Source of the DNA: Haliclystus octoradiatus
Taxonomy: Eukaryota > Cnidaria > Staurozoa > Stauromedusae > Haliclystidae
Reading direction: 5' to 3'
Length of the DNA stretch: 64,000 nucleotides
Assembly: GCA_916610825.1 (NCBI GenBank)
Contig: OU744446.1
Span: forward strand, 6,536,309 to 6,600,308
The translations under genes and the position numbers were made by a program. Shown piece by piece: positions 42,127-53,608 of the stretch. How positions within the stretch are numbered: position 1 is the stretch's first letter; the number at the start of each line of letters is the position of its first letter. The notes beneath the pieces are model-generated. The model was not told where the DNA came from, ran no database searches, and worked only from the letters and a program-made list of their open reading frames with translations.

Positions 42127-43849
42127 GAACACTTGATACTATGTAAAGTTTCACTTGCATACAGCCTTAAGATTTAGAACTAATTTAAAAGGTTACTAAT
42201 TAAAACATGATGATATTAAGATTATAAATGCTATGAATGATTTTTTTTTTTATATGCTTTACAGAAAGTTGGCAATTTATATGACCAAATTATCTCTTCG
42301 AATTGAAACAATAGTTTTTGATGGGACAATATCATCTGTCAGATTGTTCCTCTAGGGTGCAAAATTGATACTTGACGGATTGTAATCGTGGTATTTTTGA
42401 AACAATAAGCATATAAACGCATTGAATAATGATCAGTATTATCTTCAACAAGCCTTCGGCTTGCGGCCTGCGCCCGGGGCCTTGTCGCTTTGCTCTGATA
42501 AGATTCATCCCCGGATTGCTTTGCAATCGGTCACGCAATTGGTTGATGGGTTCGCAGGAAATAATTGCACATTCTACAAAGTGCCTGAGAATTAGATAAA
42601 ACTTTGAAACTTTAGAAATTGAAAAAGTATCACATCAGTCCCACCAGATAAAAGATATAAATGTAAAGAGGGTTATTTACAACATTTAAACTACTAAACC
42701 TTTACGCCACTCCAACAGATGAAAGCATTGTAATTTCAAAGGACCCAAATGCCCTTCATATCTCCCATTAGTCGAAACCGACTAGGGTACTATTCGATGA
42801 TCTGCATTCAGATTGGTTGCTCAATCGTTCACTAATTTCTCATAGTGAGCAAGTTCCCTTGCGAAATTCTAAAGTAAAAAAGTGATTCACAAAAGTTTTT
42901 GAATCAATTTTATCTTTGAGTCTTATAAATTCCGTGCCCGCCCGCGAAAACAAACCAAGCAGCAAAATATGAGATGAAGTTGTTCAATGGTAGGCTATAC
43001 ATATACAATTTTAATCTTATTTAACAATCTACTCGCAAAGAACTTCACTAGTCAGCTAAAGTTTATAAACAACAAACTTTTATATTTCAAACTGCAAACA
43101 TTTATGTATTGTTAGATACTCAATAGTTACCTTGCACAAGCTTGCTATTTTATGGGGCTGTATATTTGTAGCCAGTATTAATATCCAACTGTTTTGGTTC
43201 AAAAATTAAATCTGAATCAAGCCGAATTAAAATTCATCCTCCAAATCACGACGCTGCAGTCGTCATGGATGCCTTTGATTGACAGTTGTATTAAAAATTA
43301 ACTATACAAGAAGCGAATAAATAGTTGAGATTTATTTGTTTTGATATGTTTGGCTTGTACCATTAGTTGATTTCTACTAAAACAATTGACCTCGGTGACT
43401 ATTCGACGGTAGCCAACTCGGGCTCGTTGTCTAATAGACGACTTCCACCAAATCACACGCATGCGTTTTATCGTAAATGAAAGCACAGGTGCATAATGGG
43501 GCGTGATTGCCTTGCGTTTTCGGTTTTAAAAATAATCGGCTAGCAAGTCAATAGTTTGTTATTGGATGTGTTTCTTTCGTTTAATTTGAATTAAATGATA
43601 TCGAATTGGAAACTTTGAATAAATATGACTTAAAGCTGAAGCAAGAACATATTTTTATTATAATAATATAGCTGTGTAATCGTTGGTAATTTTGAAAATT
43701 GTACGGGTTCTGAAGCTATAACGTTGGGACCACTTTGACCAGTTGTTTATATTCCTAGCCTAGCTCCACGAGGCTCACTATTCCGCTACGTATCTGCGCT
43801 CGCCTATACGCAGCAGCCGCAGGTCAAGTGAAGTACAGGGGCATGTGGC
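42127..43849. other. Intergenic with a GC-rich patch
   Basis: Mostly AT-rich. At about 42450-42560 a GC-rich block (AAGCCTTCGGCTTGCGGCCT, GCCCGGGGCC, GATTGCTTTGCAATCGG palindromes) stands out from the surroundings; it is probably a repeat fragment. No exon found. Confidence 0.3.
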
Positions 43850-44010
43850 ACAGGTCTATTATATTCCAAGCAGCCATTTTTGACGAAGGGTTTTATCTTT
43901 TGGAATTACAAAACTGACATTTTTAAGTGATTGTGAATAATGCTATTCTTGCTGCAGCCAGGAACACAGCAAGTAATACCAGTCATGTTGAAAACAAGTG
44001 TTAACAAATT
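43850..44010 (-). pseudogene. THAP zinc-finger domain fragment
   Basis: The minus strand encodes TGITCCVPGCSKNS, the start of a THAP C2CH finger. After a one-base shift it continues VSFVIPKDKTLRQKWLLGI, the conserved (F)P.D..LR..WL part, then stops. THAP fingers begin P-element and THAP9-like transposases. This may be the detached N-terminus of the remnant at 39.2-40.4 kb on the same strand, or an independent fragment. Confidence 0.6.
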
Positions 44011-44991
44011 TAATAAAACATTAATAATCAAAAATTTAACATACAAGAAAATTTTCACTCGTTGACTAATAACTTCTTGCATTTTTGCTTTGACTGATAC
44101 AATCAACAGATCCCATCATAAGACCGTTCGTTTCGATGAAAATATAAGAATTTAGTTTAAATAAAAATAAAATTCCATCTTTCTGGGTATAGTTATTTTA
44201 ATCGAATTCCTACGGGAAAATAATTGGATTGAATTTTGATAAGATAAACGTCGTCAACTTAGACATCTTCGAACTTTTTGCGGTCCCTTGAAGGCACTTA
44301 CAACGAATGCCGTTGGTGTCCTGCTATTTATCGGTGCCAGAGGCAGTTCTTTTGTTGTTAAAAATGTTTTAGTTCACTGATTTCGAGAGCCACCTCAGAA
44401 AAAGCAGTGAACTATTTCCAAATGTTGACGTTTAATAAAAAATTTTTATGATAATGTGAAGATTTAAATAAAATAAAAACAACGAACAATACATATAGAA
44501 CTCTATCTTACTGGATATGATTGATCATATCGAATTCCAACACAATTGTAAGAGGATTGATCAGTTAAAGTTCTTCGACTTAGGACTTTTTCGTGTTTTT
44601 ATTTGCGGTCGCTTAACACAAAAGAAAGAGAACAAAGGCAACGCAGTTTATTTTTGCAGGAATTACGTGTTATGTCGGACATGTCTGTGAAGTTAGACGC
44701 ATATTCGTCTGGACGAATATTCAAATAGACCTATATTGGAGCGCGTTAAATAACGCTTCGCACAAATGATGTGAGCATAACAGACTTATTAATGGAAGAT
44801 TTACGAAGTTAAGGAACCACATAAACTAAAAAAAATATATAAAAAAGTCGATAAAAGCCATATGAATTATTTTAAAGAAAATAAATTATCAAAACATACA
44901 AAATCGGACCAAAAAATTGAATTATTCATTTTGCCGCATTTACGCATGACTGATCAAATTAATCACGGATGTTTAGACAAAGACATGGATT
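44011..44991. other. Flank of the satellite array
   Basis: AT-rich sequence. At about 44695-44735 an isolated satellite-like hairpin occurs (GACGCATATTCGTCTGGACG, then AATATTCAAAT), which looks like the outermost remnant of the array. Nothing else recognised. Confidence 0.4.
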
Positions 44992-47192
44992 AACAGTGTT
45001 TCGTATTGGAAATCAAACAGACAAATATTCAAATTGTCACGGGTTTGATCTAAACTTTGGACGAATATTCAAATTATCACGGGTGTGATCTAAACTTTGG
45101 AGGAATATTCAAATTAACATTGTTTCGTATGGAATATAAAAACAGACGCATATTCAAATTATCACGGGTTTGATCTAAGCTTTGGACGAATATTCAAATT
45201 AATAGGGTTTCGTATGGAATAAAAAAACAGACGCATATTCAAATTATCACGGGTGTGATCTAAACTTTGGACGAATATTCAAATTAACAGTGTTTCGTAT
45301 GGAATATAAAAACAGACGCATATTCAAATTATCACGGGTTTGATCTAAGACTTTTGGACGAATATTCAAATTAATAGGGTTTCGTATGGAATAGAAAAAC
45401 AGACGCATATTCAAATTCAGGCCCGGATAGAGGGGGGGTCTCGTATGTCAATTGACAAACGTTCCTTTTCTCTCAATGACGTAATCATGACGTAATCTGG
45501 TTTTCTGCGTAATCATGTCTATGAAGTAGGGCCTTTTCAATTGAATGATCATTGCAAACGTCATCGCTCCCTATACTTATTCAATTGAACAGCTTGCATC
45601 AATCAAATGATCTCAGTCCGCTATGATTGGGTAACGATCAGAGACTGTAACAATTGACCTACTTTGATAACAATTGACATGATTTCTGTTTGGCACCTGA
45701 TTGGTTAAAGATTGAAATTTTGATTCTCTTCGATAACAATTGACAAACTTTGTAACAATCGTGACATAGAAAATGTCAAACTGCAGATTGAGGCAAGTAT
45801 TTGATTGGCAGAAACTCAAGCCTGTCCTTGCTTTACGCAATATGATTGGTTCTTAAACAATTGACAAACTACTTCAATCTCAGGGCCATTGCAGTAGGGG
45901 GCTTTCGTCCCCTAATATGGGCGTGGCGATTTGATTACGTCATTTTGACAGGGGTATTCAAAATCCTGTATCCGGGCCTGTTCAAATTATCACGGGTGTG
46001 ATCTAAATAAAAAACAGAAGCATATTAAAATTATCACGGGTTTGATCTAAACTTTGGACGAATATTCAAATTAATAGGGTTTCGTATGGAATATAAAAAC
46101 AGACGCATATCCAAATTATCACGGGTTTGATCTAAGACTTTGGACGAATATTCAAATTAACAGTATTTCGTATGGAATATAAAAACAGACGCATATTCAA
46201 ATTATCACGGGTTTGATCTAAAACTTTGGACGAATATTCAAATTAATAGGGTTTCGTATGGAATAGAGAAACAGACGCATATTCAAATTATCACGGGTTT
46301 GGTCTAAGACTTTGGACGAATATTCAAATTAATAGGGTTTCGTATGGAATAAAAAAACAGACGCATATTCAAATTATCACGGGTGTGATCTAAACTTTGG
46401 ACGAATATTCAAATTAACAGTGTTTCGTATGGAATATAAAAACAGACGCATATTCAAATTATCACGGGTTTGATCTAAGCTTTGGACGAAAACTCAAATT
46501 ATCACGGGTGTGATCTAAACTTTGGACGAATATTCAAATTAATAGGGTTTCGTATGGAATAAAAAAACAGACGCATATTCAAATTATCACGGGTGTGATC
46601 TAAACTTTGGACGAATATTCAAATTAACAGTGTTTCGTATGGAATATAAAAACAGACGCATATTTAAATTATCACGGGTTTGATCTAAGCTTTGGACGAA
46701 ACTTCAAATTATGACGGGTGTGATCTAAACTTTGGACGAATATTCAAATTAACAGTATTTCGTATGGAATATAAAAACAGACGCATATTCAAATTATCAC
46801 GGGTTTGATCTAAAACTTTGGACGAATATTCAAATTAATAGGGTTTCGTATGGAATAGAAAAACAGACGCATATTCAAATTATCACGGGTTTGGTCTAAG
46901 ACTTTGGACGAATAATCAAATTAATAGGGTTTTCTATGGAATATAAAAACAGACGCATATTCAAATTATCACGGGTTTGATCTAAAACTTTGGACGAATA
47001 TTCAAATTAATAGGGTTTCGTATGGAATAGAAAAACAGACGCATATTCAAATTATCACGGGTGTGATCTAAATAAAAAAACAGACGCATATTCAAAATAT
47101 CACGGGTTTGATCTAAACTTTGGACGAATATTCAAATTAACAGTGTTTCGTATGGAATATAAAAACAGATGCATATTCAAATTATCACGGGT
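44992..47192 (-). repeat. 85-bp dimeric satellite, inverted arm A
   Basis: Tandem array of an 85-base unit made of two related halves of about 45 and 40 bases. Read on the minus strand, one half starts TTTGAATATGCGTCTG and the other TTTGAATATTCGTCCAAAG, so the unit looks like an ancient duplication. The orientation is opposite to the array after 47652. Interrupted by a MITE at 45418-45980. The inner end stops at TTATCACGGGT. Confidence 0.92.
45418..45980. mobile_element. hAT-like MITE inserted in satellite, with repeated CAATTGAC motifs
   Basis: Inverted ends CAGGCCCGGATA and TATCCGGGCCTG, flanked by the 8-bp duplication TTCAAATT (45410-45417 and 45981-45988), itself satellite sequence, so the insertion postdates the array. 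The interior holds five CAATTGAC (45449, 45651, 45671, 45737, 45858) and two CAATTGAA (45538, 45582). No transposase frame. Confidence 0.85.
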
Positions 47193-47652
47193 TAAATAAT
47201 TGATAGTCTTTTTAACCAAGAATATGATGAATATAATTTGGGATTTTTCCAAAGCCAACCGTCATTTCAGAAATAACAATTTTATTCATTTTTTCTTTTA
47301 CAATTTTAGTTGGATTAGAGATAGATGATGCAGGGACAGTTGTGATGATATTGTGTGCATCATTCGTATTATTGAGCAGGAAATCACTGCATGTTAGAGG
47401 ATGTGTTACACAGTCAACGGATGTTTCTTTAATTTCGTGTTACCATGCGTAATATACTGATATTTCGGTCCAGGTGAATTTGTATATGCAATTATATTCG
47501 CTTGTCAATTTTCGTGCTAGAGCTTCGTGAGGAAATAGTAAACAGACAAGAAATCTCTGTTTAGTGACTGGTAATTCCTCCATAATTCGCTCTATTTTAG
47601 CACGGGACTCTATCTCCCTGGATCTCTTTTGCTATAATTTCATTAAAAAATA
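47193..47652. other. Unique core between the two inverted satellite arms
   Basis: About 460 bases of non-satellite DNA at the centre of the palindrome. The left arm ends ATCACGGGT and the right arm begins ACCCGTGAT, i.e. both arms break at the same base of the repeat. The core carries the coding-like minus frame described separately. Confidence 0.8.
47212..47634 (-). pseudogene. Coding-like frame in the satellite core, one internal stop
   Basis: Reading the minus strand, a single frame runs almost the whole core with one TAA (47440-47442) and ends at TAA 47212. The 5' part has a basic, charged helix (SREIESRAKIERIMEELPVT) and RFLVCLLFPHEALARKL; ATG at 47583. After the stop it continues with several cysteines (SVDCVTHPLTC) and ends IPNYIHHILG. 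The composition is protein-like and unlike the satellite. I do not recognise the family. It may be a captured exon fragment or the remains of the element's own gene. Confidence 0.45.
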
Positions 47653-50560
47653 ATACCCGTGATAAATTAAATATGCGTCTGTTATTTTATTCCATGCAAA
47701 CCCTATTAATTTGAATATTCGTCCAAAATTTAGATAAAACCCGTGATAATTTTCATATGCGTTTGTTTTTTATTTAGATCACACCCGTGATAATTTGAAT
47801 ATGCGTCTGTTTTTCTATTCCATACGAAACCCTATTAATTTGAATATTCGTCCAAAGTTTTAGATCGCACCCGTGATAATTTGAATATGCGTCTGTTTTT
47901 CTATTTAGATCACACCCGTGATAATTTGAATATGTGTCTGTTTCTATATTCCATACGAAACACTGTTAATTTGAATATTCGCCCAAAGTTTAGATCATAC
48001 CCGTGATAATTTGAACATTCGTCCAAAGCTAAGATCAAACCCGTGATAATTTGAATATGCGTCTGTTTTTCTATCCCATACGAAACCCTATTAATTTAAA
48101 TATTCGTCCAAAGTTTTAGATCAAACCCGTGATAATTTGAATATGCGTCTGTTATTTTATTCCTTACAAAACCCTATTAATTTGAATATTCGTCCAAAGT
48201 TTAGATCACACCCTTGATAATTTGAATATTCGTCCAAAGTTTAGATCACACCCGTGATAATTTGAATTTTCGTACAAAGCTTAGATCAAACCCTTGATAA
48301 TTTGAATATGCGTCTGTTTTTATATTCCATACGAAACCCTATTAATTTGAATATCCGTCCAAAGTTTTAGATCAAACACGTGATAATTTGAATATGCGTC
48401 TGTTTTTTATTTAGATCACACCCGTGATAATTTGAATATGCGTCTGTTTTTTTATTCCATACGAATCCCTATTACTTTGAATATTCGTCCAAAGTTTTAG
48501 ATCAAACACGTGATAATTTGAATATGCGTCAGTTTTTTATTTAGATCACACCCGTGATAATTTGAATATGCGTCTGTTTTTTTATTCCATACGAATCCCT
48601 ATTACTTTGAATATTCGTCCAAAGCTTAGATCAAACCCGTGATAATTTGAATATGCGTCTGTTTTTTTATTCCATACGAATCCCTATTACTTTGAATATT
48701 CGTCCAAAGCTTAGATCAAACCCGTGATAATTTGAATATGCGTCTGTTTTTATATTCCATACAAAACCCCATTAATTTGAATATTTGTCCAAAGTCTTGG
48801 ACCAAACCCGTGATAATTTGAATATGCGTCTGTTTTTCTATTCCGTACGAAACCCTATTAATTTGAATATTCGTCCAAAGTTTTAGATCAAACCCGTGAT
48901 AATTTGAATATGCGTCTGTTTTTTTATTCCATACGAATCCCTATTACTTTGAATATTCGTCCAAAGCTTAGATCAAACCCGTGATAATTTGAATATGCGT
49001 CTGTTTTTATATTCCATACGAAACACTGTTAATTTGAATATTCGTCCAAAGTTTAGATCACACCCGTGATAATTTGAATTTTCGTACAAAGCTTAGATCA
49101 AACCCTTGATAATTTGAATATGCGTCTGTTTTTATATTCCATACGAAACCCTATTAATTTGAATATCCGTCCAAAGTTTTAGATCAAACACGTGATAATT
49201 TGAATACGCGTCTGCTTTTTATTTAGATCACACCCGTGATAATTTGAATATGCGTCTGTTTTTTTATTCCATACGAAACCCTATTAATTTGAATATTCGT
49301 CCAAAGTTTTAGATCAAACACGTGATAATTTGAATATGCGTCTGTTTTTTATTTAGATCACACCCGTGATAATTTGAATATGCGTCTGTTTTTTATTCCA
49401 TACGAATCCCTATTACTTTGAATATTCGTCCAAAGCTTAGATCAAACCCGTGATAATTTGAATATGCGTCTGTTTTTTTATTCCATACGAATCCCTATTA
49501 CTTTGAATATTCGTCCAAAGCTTAGATCAAACCCGTGATAATTTGAATATGCGTCTGTTTTTATATTCCATACGAAACACTGTTAATTTGAATATTCGTC
49601 CAAAGTTTAGATCACACCCGTGATAATTTGAATTTTCGTACAAAGCTTAGATCAAACCCTTGATAATTTGAATATGCGTCTGTTTTTATATTCCATACGA
49701 AACCCTATTAATTTGAATATCCGTCCAAAGTTTTAGATCAAACACGTGATAATTTGAATATGCGTCTGCTTTTTATTTAGATCACACCCGTGATAATTTG
49801 AATATGCGTCTGTTTTTTTATTCCATACGAAACCCTATTAATTTGAATATTCGTCCAAAGTTTTAGATCAAACACGTGATAATTTGAATATGCGTCTGTT
49901 TTTTATTTAGATCACACCCGTGATAATTTGAATATGCGTCTGTTTTTTATTCCATACGAATCCCTATTACTTTGAATATTCGTCCAAAGCTTAGATCAAA
50001 CCCGTGATAATTTGAATATGCGTCTGTTTTTTTATTCCATACGAATCCCTATTACTTTGAATATTCGTCCAAAGCTTAGATCAAACCCGTGATAATTTGA
50101 ATATGCGTCTGTTTTTATATTCCATACGAAACACTGTTAATTTGAATATTCGTCCAAAGTTTAGATCACACCCGTGATAATTTGAATTTTCGTACAAAGC
50201 TTAGATCAAACCCTTGATAATTTGAATATGCGTCTGTTTTTATATTCCATACGAAACCCTATTAATTTGAATATCCGTCCAAAGTTTTAGATCAAACACG
50301 TGATAATTTGAATATGCGTCTGCTTTTTATTTAGATCACACCCGTGATAATTTGAATATGCGTCTGTTTTTTTATTCCATACGAATCCCTATTACTTTGA
50401 ATATTCGTCCAAAGTTTTAGATCAAACACGTGATAATTCGAATATGCGTCAGTTTTTTATTTAGATCACACCCGTGATAATTTGAATATGCGTCTGTTTT
50501 TTTATTCCATACGAATCCCTATTACTTTGAATATTCGTCCAAAGCTTAGATCAAACCCGT
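47653..50560 (+). repeat. 85-bp dimeric satellite, inverted arm B (first segment)
   Basis: Same 85-base unit in the opposite orientation to arm A. Variant units recur in order with a higher-order spacing of about 555 bases: the TCTGCTTTTTATTTAG variant is near 49211, 49766 and 50321. Some units are chimeras that jump from the first half to the second at TTTAGATC. Interrupted after 50567 by two nested LINEs; continues at 59850. Confidence 0.92.
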
Positions 50561-50728
50561 GATAATTAGAATAGAATAGAATAGAAATAGTTTATTTAAA
50601 GACATATAAACAACTATGATACATGATTTTTCCTTTTTGTTCTATTTGATTACATGTATGTGTTATATAAGGCATTATTGTTAAGCAGTCGTTTCTTGAT
50701 GTCTGACGGCGTCATCGTCGTCTAATAA

Positions 50729-53602
50729 TTAGTTTGATTGAGAATATAGTGTATTTTTAATTTCTTGTTTATATTTAATAATATTGTATGAATCGTATTT
50801 GTAATATTTATTTAGTGATTGTGCACCTCGAAAGCTGAATGATCGTTTACCACGGTCAGTATGGACGCGCGGGAGAATGTACATGTTTTTTCTTGTAATA
50901 TATTTGTGGTTACTTTTATTAAATAAAGTCTTTAATTCTGAACCATACATTCCTGATTTGGATTGGTGGGCTGTACATGCAGTACGGAGATGTGACATGT
51001 GGCTGATAGAGAGCCATCCCAGTCGTTCAAGTGCGTCTTCCATTCTATCAAATTTTCGCTTTCCACATATCAATTTTGCCGCCCAATTTTGTATTCCTAT
51101 CTGGACCCTTCTAAGCTGTGTTTTGTTGCATGAGGCCCAGACTTCGATAGCGTAGAGACAAGGATTTAAAATTTTTGATTCTATAAGTGTTTTAAATAAC
51201 CCAGCTGGAATATAAGGGCGAATCTTTGATATTGCAGATAATCTGTAGGAAGCAGTTCTTAAGATTTTATCGACGTGCTTCTTGAAACTCATTTCATTAT
51301 CAAAGACCACGCCCAAGTTTCTAGCTGTACTTACATACTCTATACTTTGTTTGTCAATTGTCAAAGTTGGCAGAGTTCGGTTAATTAACTTTTTGTGACC
51401 AATAGCCATAATTTTTGTTTTATTAGTGTTGAGTAGTAGAGAATTTGCAGCAAACCAAGTCGAAACTCTTTTTGAATCATCATTAATTTGTTTTTGTACA
51501 TTACACAGTGATTGGTTGTCTTTAGATTTAAAATTATACAATACTTGTGTGTCATCGGCAAACTGACCAGCTGCGCCATGTTTAATTACGTTTGGTAGAT
51601 CATTCACATAAACTAAAAAGAGCAATGGTCCAAGTACTGAGCCTTGAGGTACTCCACATGACAGTGTAACTTCGTCAGAGTAGATGTTGTTCACTTTTAT
51701 GGTCTGTTTGCGGTCTTTTAAGTACGATTCTATCCATGCCAATGCAATGTCAGATAATCCGAATAGTTGAAGTTTATCCAATAAAATATTATGTTGAAGG
51801 CTATCGAATGCTTTAGATAGGTCCATGAGTATTAACAAGGAAGTATCACGAGTGTCCATGTTTTTAAGAATTCTTTCCGTTATGTTCAGAAGGGCTGTAA
51901 CTGTCGAGCGACAGTGTTGGAATCCATGTTGATATTTATTTAGGATAGGAGATAAGAAGGGGTACAGTTGGATGTAAACTATTCTTTCCACAACTTTTGA
52001 CAGTAACGATAAAAGTGCAAGTGGTCGATGCTTATCTGGTTCTATAGTACCTGGTACTTTTGGTATTGGCGATACTATAGTGTTTTTGAAGCAAGATGGA
52101 AACTTTGATGTCTTTAGGGATAGGTTGATAAGTTTTGTAAATGGTGCCGCAATGGCTGGAAGGGCAGATTTAATTGCGAAGCCATTTATGCCATCGTAGC
52201 CTGGTGCTTTCCAGTTTGGTAGTAGCCCTACAGCTTTAATTGTGTCAATGGTTGTGACATTTGTGAATTCGAATGTTTGTGAATGTTGTTGTATTGTTTC
52301 ATAGTTGGTTTTTGTGTGAGTTTGGTTCTTCATGGTTGATCCAACCTCGCTGAAAAATTTGTTGATTTCATTTAATTCTGATTTCGTTTTTGCTGTACAT
52401 TTATAATTAGTTTTTCTCGTCAGCTTTTTGACAAGGTTCCATACTTCTTTTACATTGTCACCACATTCAATAAATTTTTCTTTGTTGTAATTTATTTTTG
52501 CCTGTCTGAGTTTATATGTTACTTGATTGCGCTGATGTTTATACAGTTCCCAATCTTTTGATGATGTCGTCTTCATAGCCGTATAGCGCATTTTGTTGCG
52601 TTTCTTTAATTGATCTCTTAGTTCAACAGTTACCCATGGTGCGTAATTTGGATACATTACAATTGTTTTTTCTGGTGCATATTTGTTCAGAGTGTCCTGC
52701 AATATTGTTTGTAATATCATGGCTGCTTTGTTTACATCTTCATCCATTATTGCTTCTTCAAATTTAGTCAGATCAACGTTCAAGAGTTCTTCACAAAATG
52801 CTACTCTGTCAAAGTTTTTGTATGTTCTTACAGTTCTGGTTGTTTTTCTAGGTTGTTCTGTGGCATCATATTTCATAACAGAATACAGCCCAAGGTGGTC
52901 TGAATTACAGACAGTTTTTGGAATACATGTAGTTATTGTATGTTTTAATGAAGTAGATGATATCATATAATCTATTTCCGTTTGAGATGTTTCTGTGATT
53001 CGAGTCGATTTAGTATTAAGAATGTGTAGTTTAAATTGGGACATCAACTCTGAAAGCAGTTTTTTTGCAGGAGTGTTTTTATGGTAGTCAATGTTCAAAT
53101 CTCCTGCAAATATGAAGTCACAATTCCTTTCAGTTAAAGTCTCTGTGGTATCACGAATGATGTCAAGGGCTTGGCGGTAATTCTCATAGCGAGGATTGTA
53201 TAAATTTATGATGTATATAATTTTATTATTTGGTATTTGTAGTTTTACTACTAATTGTTCGTATTCAATCCCCTGGGCCTTTCTTGTCAGGGTTGGATCT
53301 AAATAAACTTTCATGATATTTTTGTAAAATATAGCAGTGCCACCATGCCTGCCATTTCGGTCATTTCTATATAGACAATAACCAGGAATAGAACATCCTA
53401 TTGATTCTGGATGTAGCCATGTCTCTTGTATAATTATTAGGTCTATATCATCATCAACAGCGTTTGTCTGTAATTCTGTTAATCGCTCAGATGTTAGACA
53501 TTGAGCATTAATTGTTAAGATTTTTATCTCTTTTGTTTTAGTTATTTTATTTATTGTGTTTATGGTTGTACTTACTCTTTTCTTGTTTGTGCTGCTATTC
53601 AT
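50729..53602 (-). CDS. LINE element 1 ORF2: endonuclease and reverse transcriptase
   Basis: 957 codons, intact. N-terminal apurinic-type endonuclease: ILTINAQCLT, IIIQETWL (catalytic Glu), FAGDLNIDYH and SDHLGLYS. RT domain about residues 480-760: LALLSLLSKVVERIVYIQL, LLILMDLSKAFDSLQH, GVPQGSVLGPLLFLVYVNDL and the QFADDTQVL catalytic box near residue 680. A C-terminal Cys/His-poor tail follows. CR1/jockey-group by motif pattern. Starts 7 bases after the ORF1 stop, as in many bicistronic LINEs. Confidence 0.92.
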   Translation of the reverse strand: MNSSTNKKRVSTTINTINKITKTKEIKILTINAQCLTSERLTELQTNAVDDDIDLIIIQETWLHPESIGCSIPGYCLYRNDRNGRHGGTAIFYKNIMKVYLDPTLTRKAQGIEYEQLVVKLQIPNNKIIYIINLYNPRYENYRQALDIIRDTTETLTERNCDFIFAGDLNIDYHKNTPAKKLLSELMSQFKLHILNTKSTRITETSQTEIDYMISSTSLKHTITTCIPKTVCNSDHLGLYSVMKYDATEQPRKTTRTVRTYKNFDRVAFCEELLNVDLTKFEEAIMDEDVNKAAMILQTILQDTLNKYAPEKTIVMYPNYAPWVTVELRDQLKKRNKMRYTAMKTTSSKDWELYKHQRNQVTYKLRQAKINYNKEKFIECGDNVKEVWNLVKKLTRKTNYKCTAKTKSELNEINKFFSEVGSTMKNQTHTKTNYETIQQHSQTFEFTNVTTIDTIKAVGLLPNWKAPGYDGINGFAIKSALPAIAAPFTKLINLSLKTSKFPSCFKNTIVSPIPKVPGTIEPDKHRPLALLSLLSKVVERIVYIQLYPFLSPILNKYQHGFQHCRSTVTALLNITERILKNMDTRDTSLLILMDLSKAFDSLQHNILLDKLQLFGLSDIALAWIESYLKDRKQTIKVNNIYSDEVTLSCGVPQGSVLGPLLFLVYVNDLPNVIKHGAAGQFADDTQVLYNFKSKDNQSLCNVQKQINDDSKRVSTWFAANSLLLNTNKTKIMAIGHKKLINRTLPTLTIDKQSIEYVSTARNLGVVFDNEMSFKKHVDKILRTASYRLSAISKIRPYIPAGLFKTLIESKILNPCLYAIEVWASCNKTQLRRVQIGIQNWAAKLICGKRKFDRMEDALERLGWLSISHMSHLRTACTAHQSKSGMYGSELKTLFNKSNHKYITRKNMYILPRVHTDRGKRSFSFRGAQSLNKYYKYDSYNIIKYKQEIKNTLYSQSN

Positions 53603-53608
53603 ATTGAG

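Noticed and set aside
41900..42136. Plus-strand 78-codon ORF
   Set aside because: It is an out-of-frame shadow of the more coding-like frame that ends at 42087.
44992..50560. CRISPR array
   Set aside because: Repeats are contiguous 85-bp satellite units with no unique spacers, in an animal genome.
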